Source: Pseudoselenomonas ruminis
GTDB lineage: Bacteria; Bacillota; Negativicutes; Selenomonadales; Selenomonadaceae
Reading direction: 5' to 3'
DNA: 53,963 nt
Assembly: GCF_008271295.1 (NCBI RefSeq)
Contig: NZ_VTOY01000014.1
Span: forward strand, 1-53,963
In this document: in pieces, positions 23,076-31,988 of the stretch
Layout of the letters: each line of letters opens with the position of its first letter
Numbering within the stretch: position 1 is the stretch's first letter
Notes under the pieces: generated by a model
What the model was told of the DNA's origin: nothing
What the model saw: the letters and a program-made list of their open reading frames with translations, nothing else
Databases searched by the model: none
Made by a program: the position numbers and the translations under genes

Positions 23076-25100
23076 ATGGCAGATATGAAAAAAGACTATT
23101 ATCAGGAAGTCACCAATGAAATCATCAAGGCTATTGAAGAGGGAACTACACCTTGGCAGCAGGGCTGGGACAGCAAAGTGGGAGCGGCTATCGCCGCCGT
23201 TCCCATCAACGGCAAGACCGGCAGACCCTACTACAAGGATAATCTCATTCGCCTTTCCATCGTAATGCGCCGTCACGGCAATAGCAAAGACCCACGGTTC
23301 TTTACCTTCAAACAGGCCAAGGATATGGGGTACTCTATCAAGAAGGGAGCCAAGTCCACCCTTATCCGCATGGGTTTTTATGCCGAGAAAGACCTTGAAG
23401 GAAATGAGCTACCAGAGGATGAAAAGCATTGGACAAATAGATACTACCGTGTTTTCCACGCCACAGACTGCTGCCAAGGCATGACCTACGTTAAGGACGA
23501 GAATGGCAAACAAGTCTATGCCCCAGCCTATGACAGTGCAGGTAAACCGGTCTTAGTAGAGAGCAAGGGCAAAGACGGAAAGACTGTTATGGTTCCTAAG
23601 ATGGAGCCGGTGATTAAGTATGAACCTATTCCGGAGTATGTGCCCAAGGCAGAAGGTTACACCCATGATGACCAGATTGAGCTTGCCGAAGCCATGCTGA
23701 AAAGGTCGGGAGCCAAAATCTTCAATGACCAAGCCAACCAATCCTACTACCGTCCCAGTGCAGATGAAATCCACCTGCCAGCTCCAGAAGCTTTCCCGGA
23801 AATTGCAGATTACTATGCCACGGCCTTGCATGAACTTGGTCATTGGACAGGGCATAGCAGTCGCTTAAATCGCTTTGGCATGGGGAGCGTGGACTTTGGC
23901 TCTCCCACCTATGCCAAAGAAGAACTCCGGGCAGAACTGGCCTCCACCTTCTTGTCAGCAGACCTTGGCATTCCCATGAATACCCAGAACCACGCCGCCT
24001 ACATTGGCAGCTGGCTGAAAGCCTTGAAGGAAGATAAGACCGAAATCTTCAAAGCTGCCAACGATGCCTCCAAGATAGCCAAATACCTTGAGAACTATGT
24101 ACGGGATTTGATGAAGGAAAAGCTTCAGTCAAAAAGCGCAGAGGAAGTCACGGAGAAAGGTGCAGCCGTGGAACCAGCCAAGTCTCAGGCTCCCAAAGAA
24201 AAGACTGCCACCAATCCCAGTAAGCCTGAAGAAAAGGCTGTCACGGCAGAAGCGCAAACCAAAGGAACCACCGAGGAAGTCAGCAAACCTGCCACTAAGC
24301 TCTATGTGGCCATCCATCAGCTAGGAGAAGGCCATGATTGGCACTTTGACAGCTGGGAAGAAGCCAGCAAGACCCATAATGCCAAGAATCCCTTGAACTT
24401 CAAGGCCTACGAACAGAAATGGCAGGAAGCCTATGAAGCCAAGGGAGAGAATATATCGTCCATTCTCGAACACATTTACACCGAGCACAACGCAGACAAC
24501 AGACCGTCCGGACAGGTGATGTCTTCCCTGTCTATGAGTGATGTAGTACAGGTCAATGAGCGTTACTTTTATGTAGACAGCGTAGGTTTTCAGGAACTTA
24601 ACGTCAAGCCTTTCAAGGATATGGAGCTTATGACCCCGGTTTCCAATGAAAAAATCGAAAAGACCATTGCTGCAGACCGAGAGGCCATAGGCGCAGACAA
24701 GCACGATGCTTACCAAAAGAGCTTCAACGAGGCTTATTTTGCCGGTTCCCCGGTAAATTTCTCGAATTCCGGTACGGTGGAGGACGATTATAACAATTTT
24801 ATCTTCAATAATGCCCAGAAATACAGTCTTTCCAGCCTCCGCTCTGCGGATCAGGCTGGATGGGAAAAAGCAGACGAGGCTTTTTTAGAAGAAGTTGCCC
24901 ATAAGAGCTGCGAGAAAAACGGATATGTAGATAAGACCGACATTGACCGGGCCACCATAACCCTCTTCAAGTTAAGCCCCAGAATGGCTGTGCTGGAAGG
25001 GGACAAACAGGAATATACCAAAAAGCTCAAAGATAACGTTCTGGCATCCGAATTCTGTAAGGAACATACGACCACCAAGACAGCGGCAGCGGTCAGATAA
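23076..25100 (+). CDS. ardC: ArdC-like antirestriction protein with a zincin peptidase domain
   Basis: The N-terminal ArdC single-stranded-DNA-binding domain (residues 5-130: YYQEVTNEIIKAIEEGTTPW, NGKTGRPYYKDNLIRL, RFFTFKQAKDMGYSIKKGA) is followed by an MPTase/polyvalent metallopeptidase with HELGHWTGH near 251, a zinc-binding HExxH, and the downstream EELRAELAS. ArdC proteins protect incoming plasmid DNA from host restriction. The C-terminal 300 residues, after a Lys/Glu/Ala-rich linker (about 350-405), are not recognised and make the protein about twice the usual ArdC length. AGGAGG lies about 11 bases before the ATG. Confidence 0.87.
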   Translation: MADMKKDYYQEVTNEIIKAIEEGTTPWQQGWDSKVGAAIAAVPINGKTGRPYYKDNLIRLSIVMRRHGNSKDPRFFTFKQAKDMGYSIKKGAKSTLIRMGFYAEKDLEGNELPEDEKHWTNRYYRVFHATDCCQGMTYVKDENGKQVYAPAYDSAGKPVLVESKGKDGKTVMVPKMEPVIKYEPIPEYVPKAEGYTHDDQIELAEAMLKRSGAKIFNDQANQSYYRPSADEIHLPAPEAFPEIADYYATALHELGHWTGHSSRLNRFGMGSVDFGSPTYAKEELRAELASTFLSADLGIPMNTQNHAAYIGSWLKALKEDKTEIFKAANDASKIAKYLENYVRDLMKEKLQSKSAEEVTEKGAAVEPAKSQAPKEKTATNPSKPEEKAVTAEAQTKGTTEEVSKPATKLYVAIHQLGEGHDWHFDSWEEASKTHNAKNPLNFKAYEQKWQEAYEAKGENISSILEHIYTEHNADNRPSGQVMSSLSMSDVVQVNERYFYVDSVGFQELNVKPFKDMELMTPVSNEKIEKTIAADREAIGADKHDAYQKSFNEAYFAGSPVNFSNSGTVEDDYNNFIFNNAQKYSLSSLRSADQAGWEKADEAFLEEVAHKSCEKNGYVDKTDIDRATITLFKLSPRMAVLEGDKQEYTKKLKDNVLASEFCKEHTTTKTAAAVR

Positions 25101-25112
25101 TAGGTATCGCCA

Positions 25113-25625
25113 ATGAGAACCATAGTTACAGATGTAGACGTAGAACGCTCCTGCGGTGGTCAGTATTTCACCATTTACATCAAACAGGGTAAGCTGGCCG
25201 GTAATATGCTATTGCTGCAGGAAGCCATAGCAGACAAAGGGAAAAAAATCAATGAAGCCGCACAGGATTATATAGACAAGCATGAAGAAGATATACCCAT
25301 ACTGGCGGAACTTCTGGATATCAAAGCCGTTGGAACTGTTACACGATATCTGGTCGATAGGTCGCTGGCAAGTAAGTCAGGCATGGTATTCGTTGAAAAT
25401 GACAGCGAAGAAATAGAAATCCTTGTGGCTGAATTACATGAGACAGACAGTAGTATTTGCACCTTTGATGATGTATTGACCAGCCTAGAAGCGGATTGCC
25501 ATAATATTCCTGCCTTACGTGACAGTGTAGAATACCACAGGCCTGATGAATACAGCCCCGATGGAGAGCCGCTAATTCATTGCTATACAAGTATTTCTGG
25601 ATTATTTATCAATAAAATAGTTTAA
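25113..25625 (+). CDS. Unknown protein at the end of the ArdC operon (170 aa)
   Basis: Not recognised. Mixed alpha/beta composition, acidic, no signal peptide or membrane segment. Short blocks such as VERSCGGQYFTIYIKQGKLAG and GEPLIHCYTSISGLFINKIV look like folded strands. It follows the ArdC-like gene by 12 bases and ends before a strong terminator, so it is the last gene of the element-D operon. No strong ribosome site precedes the ATG (AATAGGTATC). Confidence 0.5.
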   Translation: MRTIVTDVDVERSCGGQYFTIYIKQGKLAGNMLLLQEAIADKGKKINEAAQDYIDKHEEDIPILAELLDIKAVGTVTRYLVDRSLASKSGMVFVENDSEEIEILVAELHETDSSICTFDDVLTSLEADCHNIPALRDSVEYHRPDEYSPDGEPLIHCYTSISGLFINKIV

Positions 25626-25652
25626 TGCTTAATATAAAATTTAGCTAAGATG

Positions 25653-25678
25653 AAGTCGTCCACAGGACGACTTTTTTT
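25653..25678 (+). terminator. Intrinsic terminator
   Basis: A perfect 9-bp stem AAGTCGTCC/GGACGACTT around a 3-base loop, followed by a T-run. It ends the operon that begins at element D. Confidence 0.92.
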
Positions 25679-25816
25679 CATATATAAGTAAACTAAGCAG
25701 GAGAACGAAATAATATGGAAAATTAAATAATGATAAGGTTAGCACTATTTACCAAGATAGAAATATGAGTAAAGAATAAGAAAATTTTTTCGCAATGGAT
25801 GGAAGAGGGTGCGAGG

Positions 25817-26020
25817 ATGAAGCAGGGCCGTTTTGATGAACGTCTGGATGAGATTATGGTCCGGGCGGCTATGCGCCTGCAGGAAAGGATGCGGCTGGCC
25901 TATTTCCGGGGAAATCTGACCGGCTATCTGGAGCGGATCGGGCTGGCTGGTGAGATTGATCCGGAGCGGCAATCATCATGGCGGCAAAGATTCGGCAGGC
26001 GCGCAGCAAGGGATATTTGA
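25817..26020 (+). CDS. Small basic protein or gene fragment
   Basis: 67 residues, helical and Arg-rich (RFDERLDEIMVRAAMRLQER, then YFRGNLTGYLERIGLAGEI). GTGCGAGG precedes the ATG at 25817. Codon use is G+C-richer than the operon to the left and resembles the efflux genes to the right. No family is recognised. The next small frame overlaps its end in another frame, so the two may be pieces of one frameshifted gene. Confidence 0.3.
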   Translation: MKQGRFDERLDEIMVRAAMRLQERMRLAYFRGNLTGYLERIGLAGEIDPERQSSWRQRFGRRAARDI

Positions 26021-26217
26021 AGGAATGGATGAAAACGTTGAATATGCAGGAGCTTTTAGTCAGACATCCAGACTCTCCGCGCGGCAGCAGTGCCGCGGTG
26101 AAATCAAAAAAGCAGCCATCCTGCCCGCTGAAGATGGTAAAAGGAAAACATGCTTCTAAAACGAGCAGTACCACAGAACGAAAGACATCCAAGCCACAAT
26201 TTACCCTGATCCAATGA
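25978..26217 (+). CDS. Small basic protein or gene fragment
   Basis: 79 residues: a helical start (RQARSKGYLKEWMKTLNMQE) and a Ser/Lys/Thr-rich tail without obvious structure. It overlaps the preceding frame by 43 bases. No family is recognised; the tail suggests either a disordered protein or decayed sequence ahead of the TetR promoter. Confidence 0.25.
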   Translation: MAAKIRQARSKGYLKEWMKTLNMQELLVRHPDSPRGSSAAVKSKKQPSCPLKMVKGKHASKTSSTTERKTSKPQFTLIQ

Positions 26218-26239
26218 AGAAAGCAAGGGAAGTTGTGTA

Positions 26240-26285
26240 TTGACAATCAGGGGGGGTTATTTTATTATTGAGTTGAACATGTTAA
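26240..26285 (+). promoter_or_regulatory. Promoter and operator of the tetR gene
   Basis: TTGACA (26240-26245), a 17-base spacer with a run of seven G, and TATTAT (26263-26268). TTGAACATGTTAA (26273-26285), with palindromic centre AACATGTT, lies over the start of transcription. A related TTGAACATATTTAA lies ahead of the HlyD gene, so both are likely TetR sites. Confidence 0.75.
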
Positions 26286-26298
26286 AGGAGGCGGCAGG

Positions 26299-26973
26299 AT
26301 GCGGAAGAAAACGGAGCTGTCCGAAGATCATCTTAAAGATGTGAGGCGGCGCGTACTCAACAGTACGAAAACATTGCTGGTTCAGTATGGTTACAAGCGC
26401 ACTACGATTCGTATGATCGTAGAGAAATCCGGTGTCCTTATCGGCAGTATTTATTATATTTTTAAGAATAAAGAGGATATTTTCCAGTCGTTAATTTTGG
26501 AAATGGTACAGCATGGCATTGCCAAGATTGAGGAACGCTGTCCGGATGAAACGCCGGCCTTCCGTTTGGCGGCGATTTGTGAGCTGGAACTGAAAGAAAT
26601 GGAAGCGGCGCCCATTATCCGGGATGTTTACAAAGAAGGATATGATTCCAATATCGTTTTTGAGCATATGGTCAGTCAGTTTGTTCTGCTGGCTCACCAT
26701 ATTTTTGATGGGACTGAGCTGGAGGCAACGGAAGCGGAATATTATGAACGGATGCTCCTGATAAAAGGAGCCATGCGGGCCTGTATTGCCGAGCTTTATT
26801 TTGAGCAGACGCATGACCATGTCAGAAGCCGGGCCGAGCTGATGGCACTGGCACTGAATTTGTTTCATGTGCCGTCTCTGGCTGTTCATCAGATTATCGC
26901 ACGCATTGAGGAAAAAGAGGAATTGTGGCTGGCTATCGCCAATGATCTGGCGATGCGCCCTATCGGCGAGTAA
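26299..26973 (+). CDS. TetR/AcrR-family repressor
   Basis: 224 residues with an N-terminal TetR helix-turn-helix (residues 14-60: RVLNSTKTLLVQYGYKRTTI, IVEKSGVLIGSIYYIFKNKE), in which GSIYYIFKNKEDIF is the typical recognition helix and helix 4. The C-terminal ligand domain is family-variable. It directly precedes the HlyD and ABC-2 permease genes and most likely represses them until a toxic compound binds. AAGGAGG precedes the ATG. A small terminator separates it from the efflux genes. Confidence 0.9.
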   Translation: MRKKTELSEDHLKDVRRRVLNSTKTLLVQYGYKRTTIRMIVEKSGVLIGSIYYIFKNKEDIFQSLILEMVQHGIAKIEERCPDETPAFRLAAICELELKEMEAAPIIRDVYKEGYDSNIVFEHMVSQFVLLAHHIFDGTELEATEAEYYERMLLIKGAMRACIAELYFEQTHDHVRSRAELMALALNLFHVPSLAVHQIIARIEEKEELWLAIANDLAMRPIGE

Positions 26974-26977
26974 AGGC

Positions 26978-27009
26978 TCTGCCGAAATCGGCAGACATTC
27001 TTTTTATTC
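26978..27009 (+). terminator. Terminator after tetR
   Basis: TCTGCCG pairs with CGGCAGA around AAAT, then a T-rich stretch. This gives the HlyD operon separate expression from tetR. Confidence 0.7.
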
Positions 27010-27014
27010 TTTAT

Positions 27015-27028
27015 TTGAACATATTTAA
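27015..27028 (+). promoter_or_regulatory. Second TetR operator candidate
   Basis: TTGAACATATTTAA resembles TTGAACATGTTAA at the tetR promoter (shared TTGAACATRTT). It lies 20 bases before the HlyD gene. Confidence 0.5.
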
Positions 27029-27047
27029 TTAATGGAGGAATGGATTG

Positions 27048-28046
27048 ATGAAACGGATTTTTGCTGTGGCTATCGTTTTATGGCTTATCGTTCTGAATTT
27101 TGGCTGTGGCAGGCAAAATTCAGAACGACGTGTGGAATGGGGACGTGCGGATGCAAAGGAGATCGATGTGAATTCGAAAATTGCCGGGCGTGTTGTAGAG
27201 CTTTTCGTAAAAGAAGGCGATGAGGTAAAAGCCGGACAGGTGATCGCCCGGATCGACAAAAGGGATCTTGAGACGAAGAAAAGACAGTGCGAAGCCAATA
27301 TCGAGGCGATTCGATCACAGCAACGCCAGTCTGCTGCTGTGACGGTCATGCAGTCTGGAACGGCACAGTCGGCGTTGGCTGCGGCCCGGTCGGCACAAGA
27401 CAGAGCAGGTGCCGATTTATCTCAGGCAGAGGCCGATTATCAGCGTTATGCCGAGCTGGTTGCCAGTGGCGCGGTATCCCGGCAGACGTATGAGCAATTC
27501 CGGACGAAATATGAGGTGGCGCAGGCTGCTTATCAGCAGGCCGTCGCATCTGTGCGGCAGGCACAGGCTGGTCTTGGGCAGACGGCAGCGGATGAGGCGA
27601 ATGAAGCAGTCATGGCGGGCAAATTACAACAGGCGCAGGCCGCTCTGCAGGAGGTAGAGGTTTCCCTCGATGAGACAGAAATTCGTGCTCCATTCGATGG
27701 AGTTGTTACGGAAAAATATGTGGAAGAGGGGTCGATGATTTCTACTGGCACACCACTCATTGCCGTCCAGGATACATCGGATAACTGGGTGGACCTTAAG
27801 GTACCGGAAACGCAGCTGTCCGATTATTTTGTCGGTCAGGATGTTAGCTTGATTGCTCGTGACGGAAAGACAAAAGTGGCGGGAACCATTACCGACATAA
27901 GCAAGAAAGCGGAATTTGCTACACAGCGTGCAACCAGCGAACGGGGTGATGCGTCGGATATCATAAGCTTTAATGTGAAGATACAGGTCAATGATCCGGC
28001 CCTGCGCCCCGGAATGAGATTCCGTCTGGCGGGGGGTGAGAAATGA
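27048..28046 (+). CDS. HlyD-family periplasmic adaptor, lipoprotein type
   Basis: Membrane fusion protein of an efflux system. An N-terminal lipoprotein signal (hydrophobic segment, NFGC lipobox) anchors it to the inner membrane. A biotinyl-lipoyl half (KIAGRVVELFVKEGDEVKAG) comes next, then a long helical hairpin (about residues 85-205, Ala/Gln-rich). The second lipoyl half follows (DETEIRAPFDGVVTEKYVEEGSMI), and then a beta-barrel (NWVDLKVPETQL). The ATG at 27048 has GGAGG 9 bases upstream. The stop overlaps the next start. A diderm envelope is implied, since such adaptors span the periplasm. Confidence 0.88.
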   Translation: MKRIFAVAIVLWLIVLNFGCGRQNSERRVEWGRADAKEIDVNSKIAGRVVELFVKEGDEVKAGQVIARIDKRDLETKKRQCEANIEAIRSQQRQSAAVTVMQSGTAQSALAAARSAQDRAGADLSQAEADYQRYAELVASGAVSRQTYEQFRTKYEVAQAAYQQAVASVRQAQAGLGQTAADEANEAVMAGKLQQAQAALQEVEVSLDETEIRAPFDGVVTEKYVEEGSMISTGTPLIAVQDTSDNWVDLKVPETQLSDYFVGQDVSLIARDGKTKVAGTITDISKKAEFATQRATSERGDASDIISFNVKIQVNDPALRPGMRFRLAGGEK

Positions 28047-29209
28047 TGGGTGGAACATTCCAGGAGGTGTTTCTGGACTCTTTCCGCAGTTTGTTCAGCG
28101 GGCGGGTGCCGCTCGCTGCGCTGCTTATCGGCGCGCCTTTAGGTTTTACGCTACTGTTCGGTACGATTTATAAAGAAAATGTAGTCAATTACATTCCTTT
28201 GGCTGTTTATGATGAAGATCAGAGCAGTTTGAGCCGTCAGTTTATCCAGTCTTACCGTGATTCTGACCGCTTTACCGTGACGGATTATGTAAGCACCGAG
28301 GAGGAGATGAGACAGACCTTGCTGGAGGGGCGGGCTTTGGCCGTGCTGGAGATACCGAGGGATTTCTCCCGGGATATTCATCTGGGACGCGGCTCCGATG
28401 CTATGCTTATGGTGAATTCTGCCAACAACATGTTTGGCAACGCCGCTTTGAGCGCATCACAGGAAATTGCGCGGAGTTTTTCTCTGGCGGTTTCTGCCAA
28501 TTTGTTGGAAGCAGGCGGCCTGCTGCCGGCAGCTGCCTGGAACAATGCTTATCCTGTCCGATTAGGAGTTCGTATTACCGGGAATCCGGCGAATGGCTAT
28601 ACTTCGTTTATGCTGTCCGGCCTGATGCTTAACGGTCTGCAGATCGGCGTCATGGTCACTCTGGCACCGTTGCTCATCACGGAGCTTCTGAGACGGCGCT
28701 ATGGGAAAAAATATCTTTCCTGGCTTCTGATTATGGCCGGGACGCTCCCTTATTGGCTGACCGCCATGGCGGGATACCTGCTGTCTCTTTTCGTCGTTAT
28801 CGGACTTTTTGCGGTGCCAATGCGTGGGAGCTGGCTGGATGCCATGATTCTTGGCGGATCCTTTCTATTTTTTGTCTGTGGTGTCTTACTGCTTTTTTCT
28901 GCCTGCGTGCCTTCCCGGGAACTTTCCCTTCAGGCGCCAATGGTTTACATTATGCCGGGGCTCCTTTACAGTGGGCTTTCCTGGCCTGTCTTTGATATGA
29001 ATAGCGTGGCGGCTGCTTTTGGCAGAATGCTGCCGATGACGTATGCCGGTGATGCGTTGCGCGATATTATGCTTTCCGGTTATGCACCGGAACTGGCTGG
29101 CAATATTATCATAATGACCGGCGGCGGTTTGCTTTGCGCTTTGCTGGCCGGAATGGTGTTCCATTGGCGTCGTCTGCGCAGCTGGAGAAAGGAAGGGGCA
29201 GAAACGTGA
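28043..29209 (+). CDS. ABC-2 type efflux permease, first
   Basis: 388-residue ABC-2 membrane protein (YhhJ/YbhS/YbhR type). One N-terminal membrane helix is followed by a large periplasmic domain (about 45-195: YIPLAVYDEDQSSLSRQFIQ, EMRQTLLEGRALAVLEIPRD). Five or six helices follow, with the conserved late LLYSGLSWPVFDM segment. It would export a hydrophobic compound with the HlyD subunit. The operon has no ATP-binding subunit, which these permeases normally need. It overlaps both neighbours by 4 bases and is clearly cotranscribed with them. Confidence 0.85.
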   Translation: MMGGTFQEVFLDSFRSLFSGRVPLAALLIGAPLGFTLLFGTIYKENVVNYIPLAVYDEDQSSLSRQFIQSYRDSDRFTVTDYVSTEEEMRQTLLEGRALAVLEIPRDFSRDIHLGRGSDAMLMVNSANNMFGNAALSASQEIARSFSLAVSANLLEAGGLLPAAAWNNAYPVRLGVRITGNPANGYTSFMLSGLMLNGLQIGVMVTLAPLLITELLRRRYGKKYLSWLLIMAGTLPYWLTAMAGYLLSLFVVIGLFAVPMRGSWLDAMILGGSFLFFVCGVLLLFSACVPSRELSLQAPMVYIMPGLLYSGLSWPVFDMNSVAAAFGRMLPMTYAGDALRDIMLSGYAPELAGNIIIMTGGGLLCALLAGMVFHWRRLRSWRKEGAET

Positions 29210-30360
29210 AACAGCTGATCTCGTTGTTTTGTTTGGAGATTCAGGAAATCCGTGGCGACCTTCGGCGTCTGACTTTCTTGTTTGGCGCGGCGCTGGCTTA
29301 CCTTATTGTTTTTGGCATGCTCTATTTGCCCAATATCGTGACAGCGGTTCCCTGTGTCATTCTGGATGAGGATAATTCTTCGCTAAGCCGTCATCTGGTT
29401 CAAGATTTTGAGGCGAGTGACAGTTATCGGATTGTTGCCTATGTCAATACGCAGGAAGAGATGCGGCAAACCCTGCATGAAAAAACAGCGATTGCTGCGA
29501 TCGATATTCCGCACGATTTTGCGAAAAAAGCGGGAACCGGAGGGTATGCAACCGTATTATATCTGGTCAATGGTTCAAACATTATTCTGACCAATATCAC
29601 CAGCTCTGCTGCGCAGGATATTCTGACGGATTTTTCCAATCATCTGGCAGTCCACCAGACTGCTTTACGCTATGGAATGAGTGAGGAAACGGCATTGAGC
29701 TATATTGCCCCGGTTGCCGTACATCTGCGTGTTCTGTACAATGCGACGCAGGGATATATGCTTTTTTTCCTTCTTGGTCTGGCTATGGTCGCTTATCAGC
29801 AGGGCGTCCTTTTTGCAGTTGGGGCTTCCTCGCTATACGAAGCGGAGCATCCTGAAAACATGCAGGATGCTCCGGTATGGGCAATGATTCTGAGTAAAAC
29901 AGTGATCTACTGGCTGCTGGGAATGGTTTCGTATGCGTTGGTAGCTGTTTTTGTCACACAGGGGCTTGGCATTGTTTTGCATGCATCGCCGGGAAGACTG
30001 GCTTTACTGGCAGGTGTTTTCTTGTTGGCGGTCATTGGCTTTTGCATCTTCTTTTCCGCATTCTTTTCCGCAGAACTGTCCTTTGTTCGTGCGGCCATTC
30101 TATATCCGGTTCCGGCGTTTATTCTTTCCGGATATACCTGGCCTGCTGAATCCATGGGAAAAGGCATGCAGCTGCTGTCACAATGTTTTCCGCTTACCCA
30201 TTTTTCCAATACGGTGAGGGAGCTTTTTCTGATAGGAAGTTCCCCTCATTATGGAGAATGTGTCGGGAAACTTCTTCTGCTGGCACTGCTGTTTTTTGTT
30301 GCCGGTGGAGTACTGTACCAGCGGCGGCTGCGAATTTCACGGCAGAGAATGAAACCATGA
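29206..30360 (+). CDS. ABC-2 type efflux permease, second
   Basis: 384-residue paralogue of the preceding permease with the same plan: an N-terminal helix, a periplasmic domain beginning VPCVILDEDNSSLSRHLVQD, and C-terminal helices with ILSGYTWPAESM. The start is the GTG at 29206, which overlaps the previous stop (GTGA) and has AAGGAAGGGG upstream; a reading from 29134 would extend into the previous gene and is rejected. Two different permeases likely form a heterodimer. The gene ends at 30360, where a broken gene on the other strand begins. Confidence 0.85.
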   Translation: MKQLISLFCLEIQEIRGDLRRLTFLFGAALAYLIVFGMLYLPNIVTAVPCVILDEDNSSLSRHLVQDFEASDSYRIVAYVNTQEEMRQTLHEKTAIAAIDIPHDFAKKAGTGGYATVLYLVNGSNIILTNITSSAAQDILTDFSNHLAVHQTALRYGMSEETALSYIAPVAVHLRVLYNATQGYMLFFLLGLAMVAYQQGVLFAVGASSLYEAEHPENMQDAPVWAMILSKTVIYWLLGMVSYALVAVFVTQGLGIVLHASPGRLALLAGVFLLAVIGFCIFFSAFFSAELSFVRAAILYPVPAFILSGYTWPAESMGKGMQLLSQCFPLTHFSNTVRELFLIGSSPHYGECVGKLLLLALLFFVAGGVLYQRRLRISRQRMKP

Positions 30361-31155
30361 GAACGCTCACTCTTCAAGAAGCGTTGCAATGACCCGGGTT
30401 TTCCCTTTGTCGGTTTTATTCGGAAAGAGCGAAGCATAGCAAAGTCCACCTCGCCGAACGGTGCGTAGATAGCACCGCTGAATGTATGAGATTGGCCAGA
30501 TGGATCGCTGTTAATGAATTTTATACTGCTTTTGGCCAGATGAGAAATTTTTGCCTTTTTGGTCTTATAGACCGGGTCGGCACGATTTCCGTCTTTTCCA
30601 TCGGAATTATAGGTTTCGGCATCGGTGGTGGAATATTCCGTATCGGTTGGAGAATAGATCAGGACAAGATTGTTGTTCGTATAATCATTGGACACATCAA
30701 AAACAATAGAGTCTCCTCCGTCCACGATAACATAGGTTAAATGACTGAGGGGACGGGTGAGCTTGAATTTATTACTATAGTAGCGAAGTTCTACGATCTG
30801 TCCGTCCCATTGGGAGAGATCGATTTCCGGATCGAACTGGGATACCTGTCTGGGAATCTGCCCATGATTGGTCTTGCTTAGGTTTCCATCAAGAGATTGA
30901 TCTGGGATATAGATGCTTCGGCGGGCGCGAAGGCGGTTGATATGATCCTGCATGTTTTGATCAAACAGGTAGGCTTGTTCGTCCGGAACAAGCCGCATGT
31001 GTTTGTACGTGTTGCTGGCGGCATCAGCGGCATTTTGAAGCCGGGATTTTTCAAGATACAGGCTCCCGCAGTCAACAGCCACACTGGTCAGGCCAAGCAG
31101 GAGTGGCAGAGTGAGAGCAGTCAGGAGAAGCATTGCGCCTTGTTGATTTTTAATG
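30361..31155 (-). pseudogene. Truncated Tad/TadG-like pilus-associated gene
   Basis: The frame begins with a Tad-type segment (GAMLLLTALTLPLLLGLTSV, then AVDCGSLYLEKSRLQNAADAAS), which in TadE/TadG-like proteins is the membrane anchor and processing region. It continues through a beta-rich domain to SGAIYAPFGEVDFAML, then runs out where the efflux operon ends, with only antisense-derived residues after that. The expected C-terminal 40 or so residues are missing. The 5' end has no ribosome site and overlaps the start region of the plus-strand gene at 31168. Read as a remnant cut at one or both ends by insertion of the flanking modules. Confidence 0.6.
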
Positions 31156-31167
31156 ATGAGAAATAAA

Positions 31168-31815
31168 ATGGAAAATAGCAAATATAGATGTCCACATTGC
31201 GGAAGTGATAACACGCGCTCTTTTTCAATCATATATAGTGAAGGTCATGGAACCGGAGTAGAAATACACAGAGAAATTGTGGGACATAACGTCCAATCAA
31301 AAGTTACCACATACGCTGATGGTCACAAAGAATCAAAAGTCGTCGGAAGTACTCCCGTTTATGGGAATGTTTCACATACAAATTCATATACATCTGATTT
31401 AGCACAATCTGTAGCCCCACCATCCCCTCCAACAATAACGCCAGATAAAGTGAGTGGTGCCGGTTCAGAAACCATAGGCGAATTAATAGGGGGAATAGGC
31501 TGCCTCGCTCCTATTATTGCTTTTCTTGTATGGCTAATAGTATCATTTGCAAACACATTTGGTTTTATCAACGTAGCAGATTTTTGGGATACAAGCTGGC
31601 ATGGTGCATTTGAATTTATGAAAATAGTGGCCGAAGCTGTATCTGTTCTTATCGTTTTACATTGTATATATGATTATAAGAACAAAAAAATACATGCTGA
31701 AGAACAACGAGAAAACGCTAGGCAGAATATGGAAAAATATAGAAAAGCTAAAGCGGCTTGGCATCATTCATACCGGTGTTTACGGTGTGGTCACTCCTTT
31801 TTAGTAGATGAGTAA
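31168..31815 (+). CDS. Membrane protein with zinc-ribbon Cys pairs at both ends
   Basis: 215 residues. CPHCGSDN near the N-terminus and CLRCGHSF at the C-terminus are two zinc-ribbon half-sites separated by the whole protein; between them lie a Ser/Thr/Pro-rich stretch and two membrane segments (ELIGGIGCLAPIIAFLVWLI and FMKIVAEAVSVLIVLHCIYD). The two Cys pairs may fold into one zinc site across a hairpin topology, with both ends cytoplasmic. No family is recognised. The start is uncertain (31153, 31156 or 31168) as no clear ribosome site is present; 31168 is chosen because it places the first Cys pair near the N-terminus. The region is AT-rich compared with the efflux genes. Confidence 0.5.
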   Translation: MENSKYRCPHCGSDNTRSFSIIYSEGHGTGVEIHREIVGHNVQSKVTTYADGHKESKVVGSTPVYGNVSHTNSYTSDLAQSVAPPSPPTITPDKVSGAGSETIGELIGGIGCLAPIIAFLVWLIVSFANTFGFINVADFWDTSWHGAFEFMKIVAEAVSVLIVLHCIYDYKNKKIHAEEQRENARQNMEKYRKAKAAWHHSYRCLRCGHSFLVDE

Positions 31816-31878
31816 AGGTACATGACTGTAAGTCTTCATATATTTTGTGGTCAGGTTAAGATTAAGTTATCTAAAAAT

Positions 31879-31936
31879 CGACCTCACAGAATTGCCTATA
31901 AGACACGATACCGCACTCAAGCATATAAAGTATCGC
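31879..31936 (+). repeat. 58-bp split repeat, copy 1
   Basis: CGACCTCACAGAATTGC, then CTATAAG, then 18 non-conserved bases, then GCATATAAAGTATCGC. Copy 2 at 32105 keeps both blocks and the exact 18-base gap. They precede a tyrosine recombinase gene and could be recombinase or regulator sites. Confidence 0.7.
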
Positions 31937-31960
31937 AAAATCAAATATCGGCGCTCAGAA

Positions 31961-31988
31961 GGGCTATAAATCGCTATGGCCCTTTTTT
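31961..31988 (+). terminator. Intrinsic terminator
   Basis: GGGCTATA pairs with TATGGCCC (one G-U pair) around a 6-base loop, followed by six T. It is placed about 145 bases after the zinc-ribbon membrane protein gene. Confidence 0.7.

Noticed and set aside
25817-26217. Insertion-sequence remnant before the tetR gene
   Set aside because: No transposase motif, terminal inverted repeats or target duplication could be seen.
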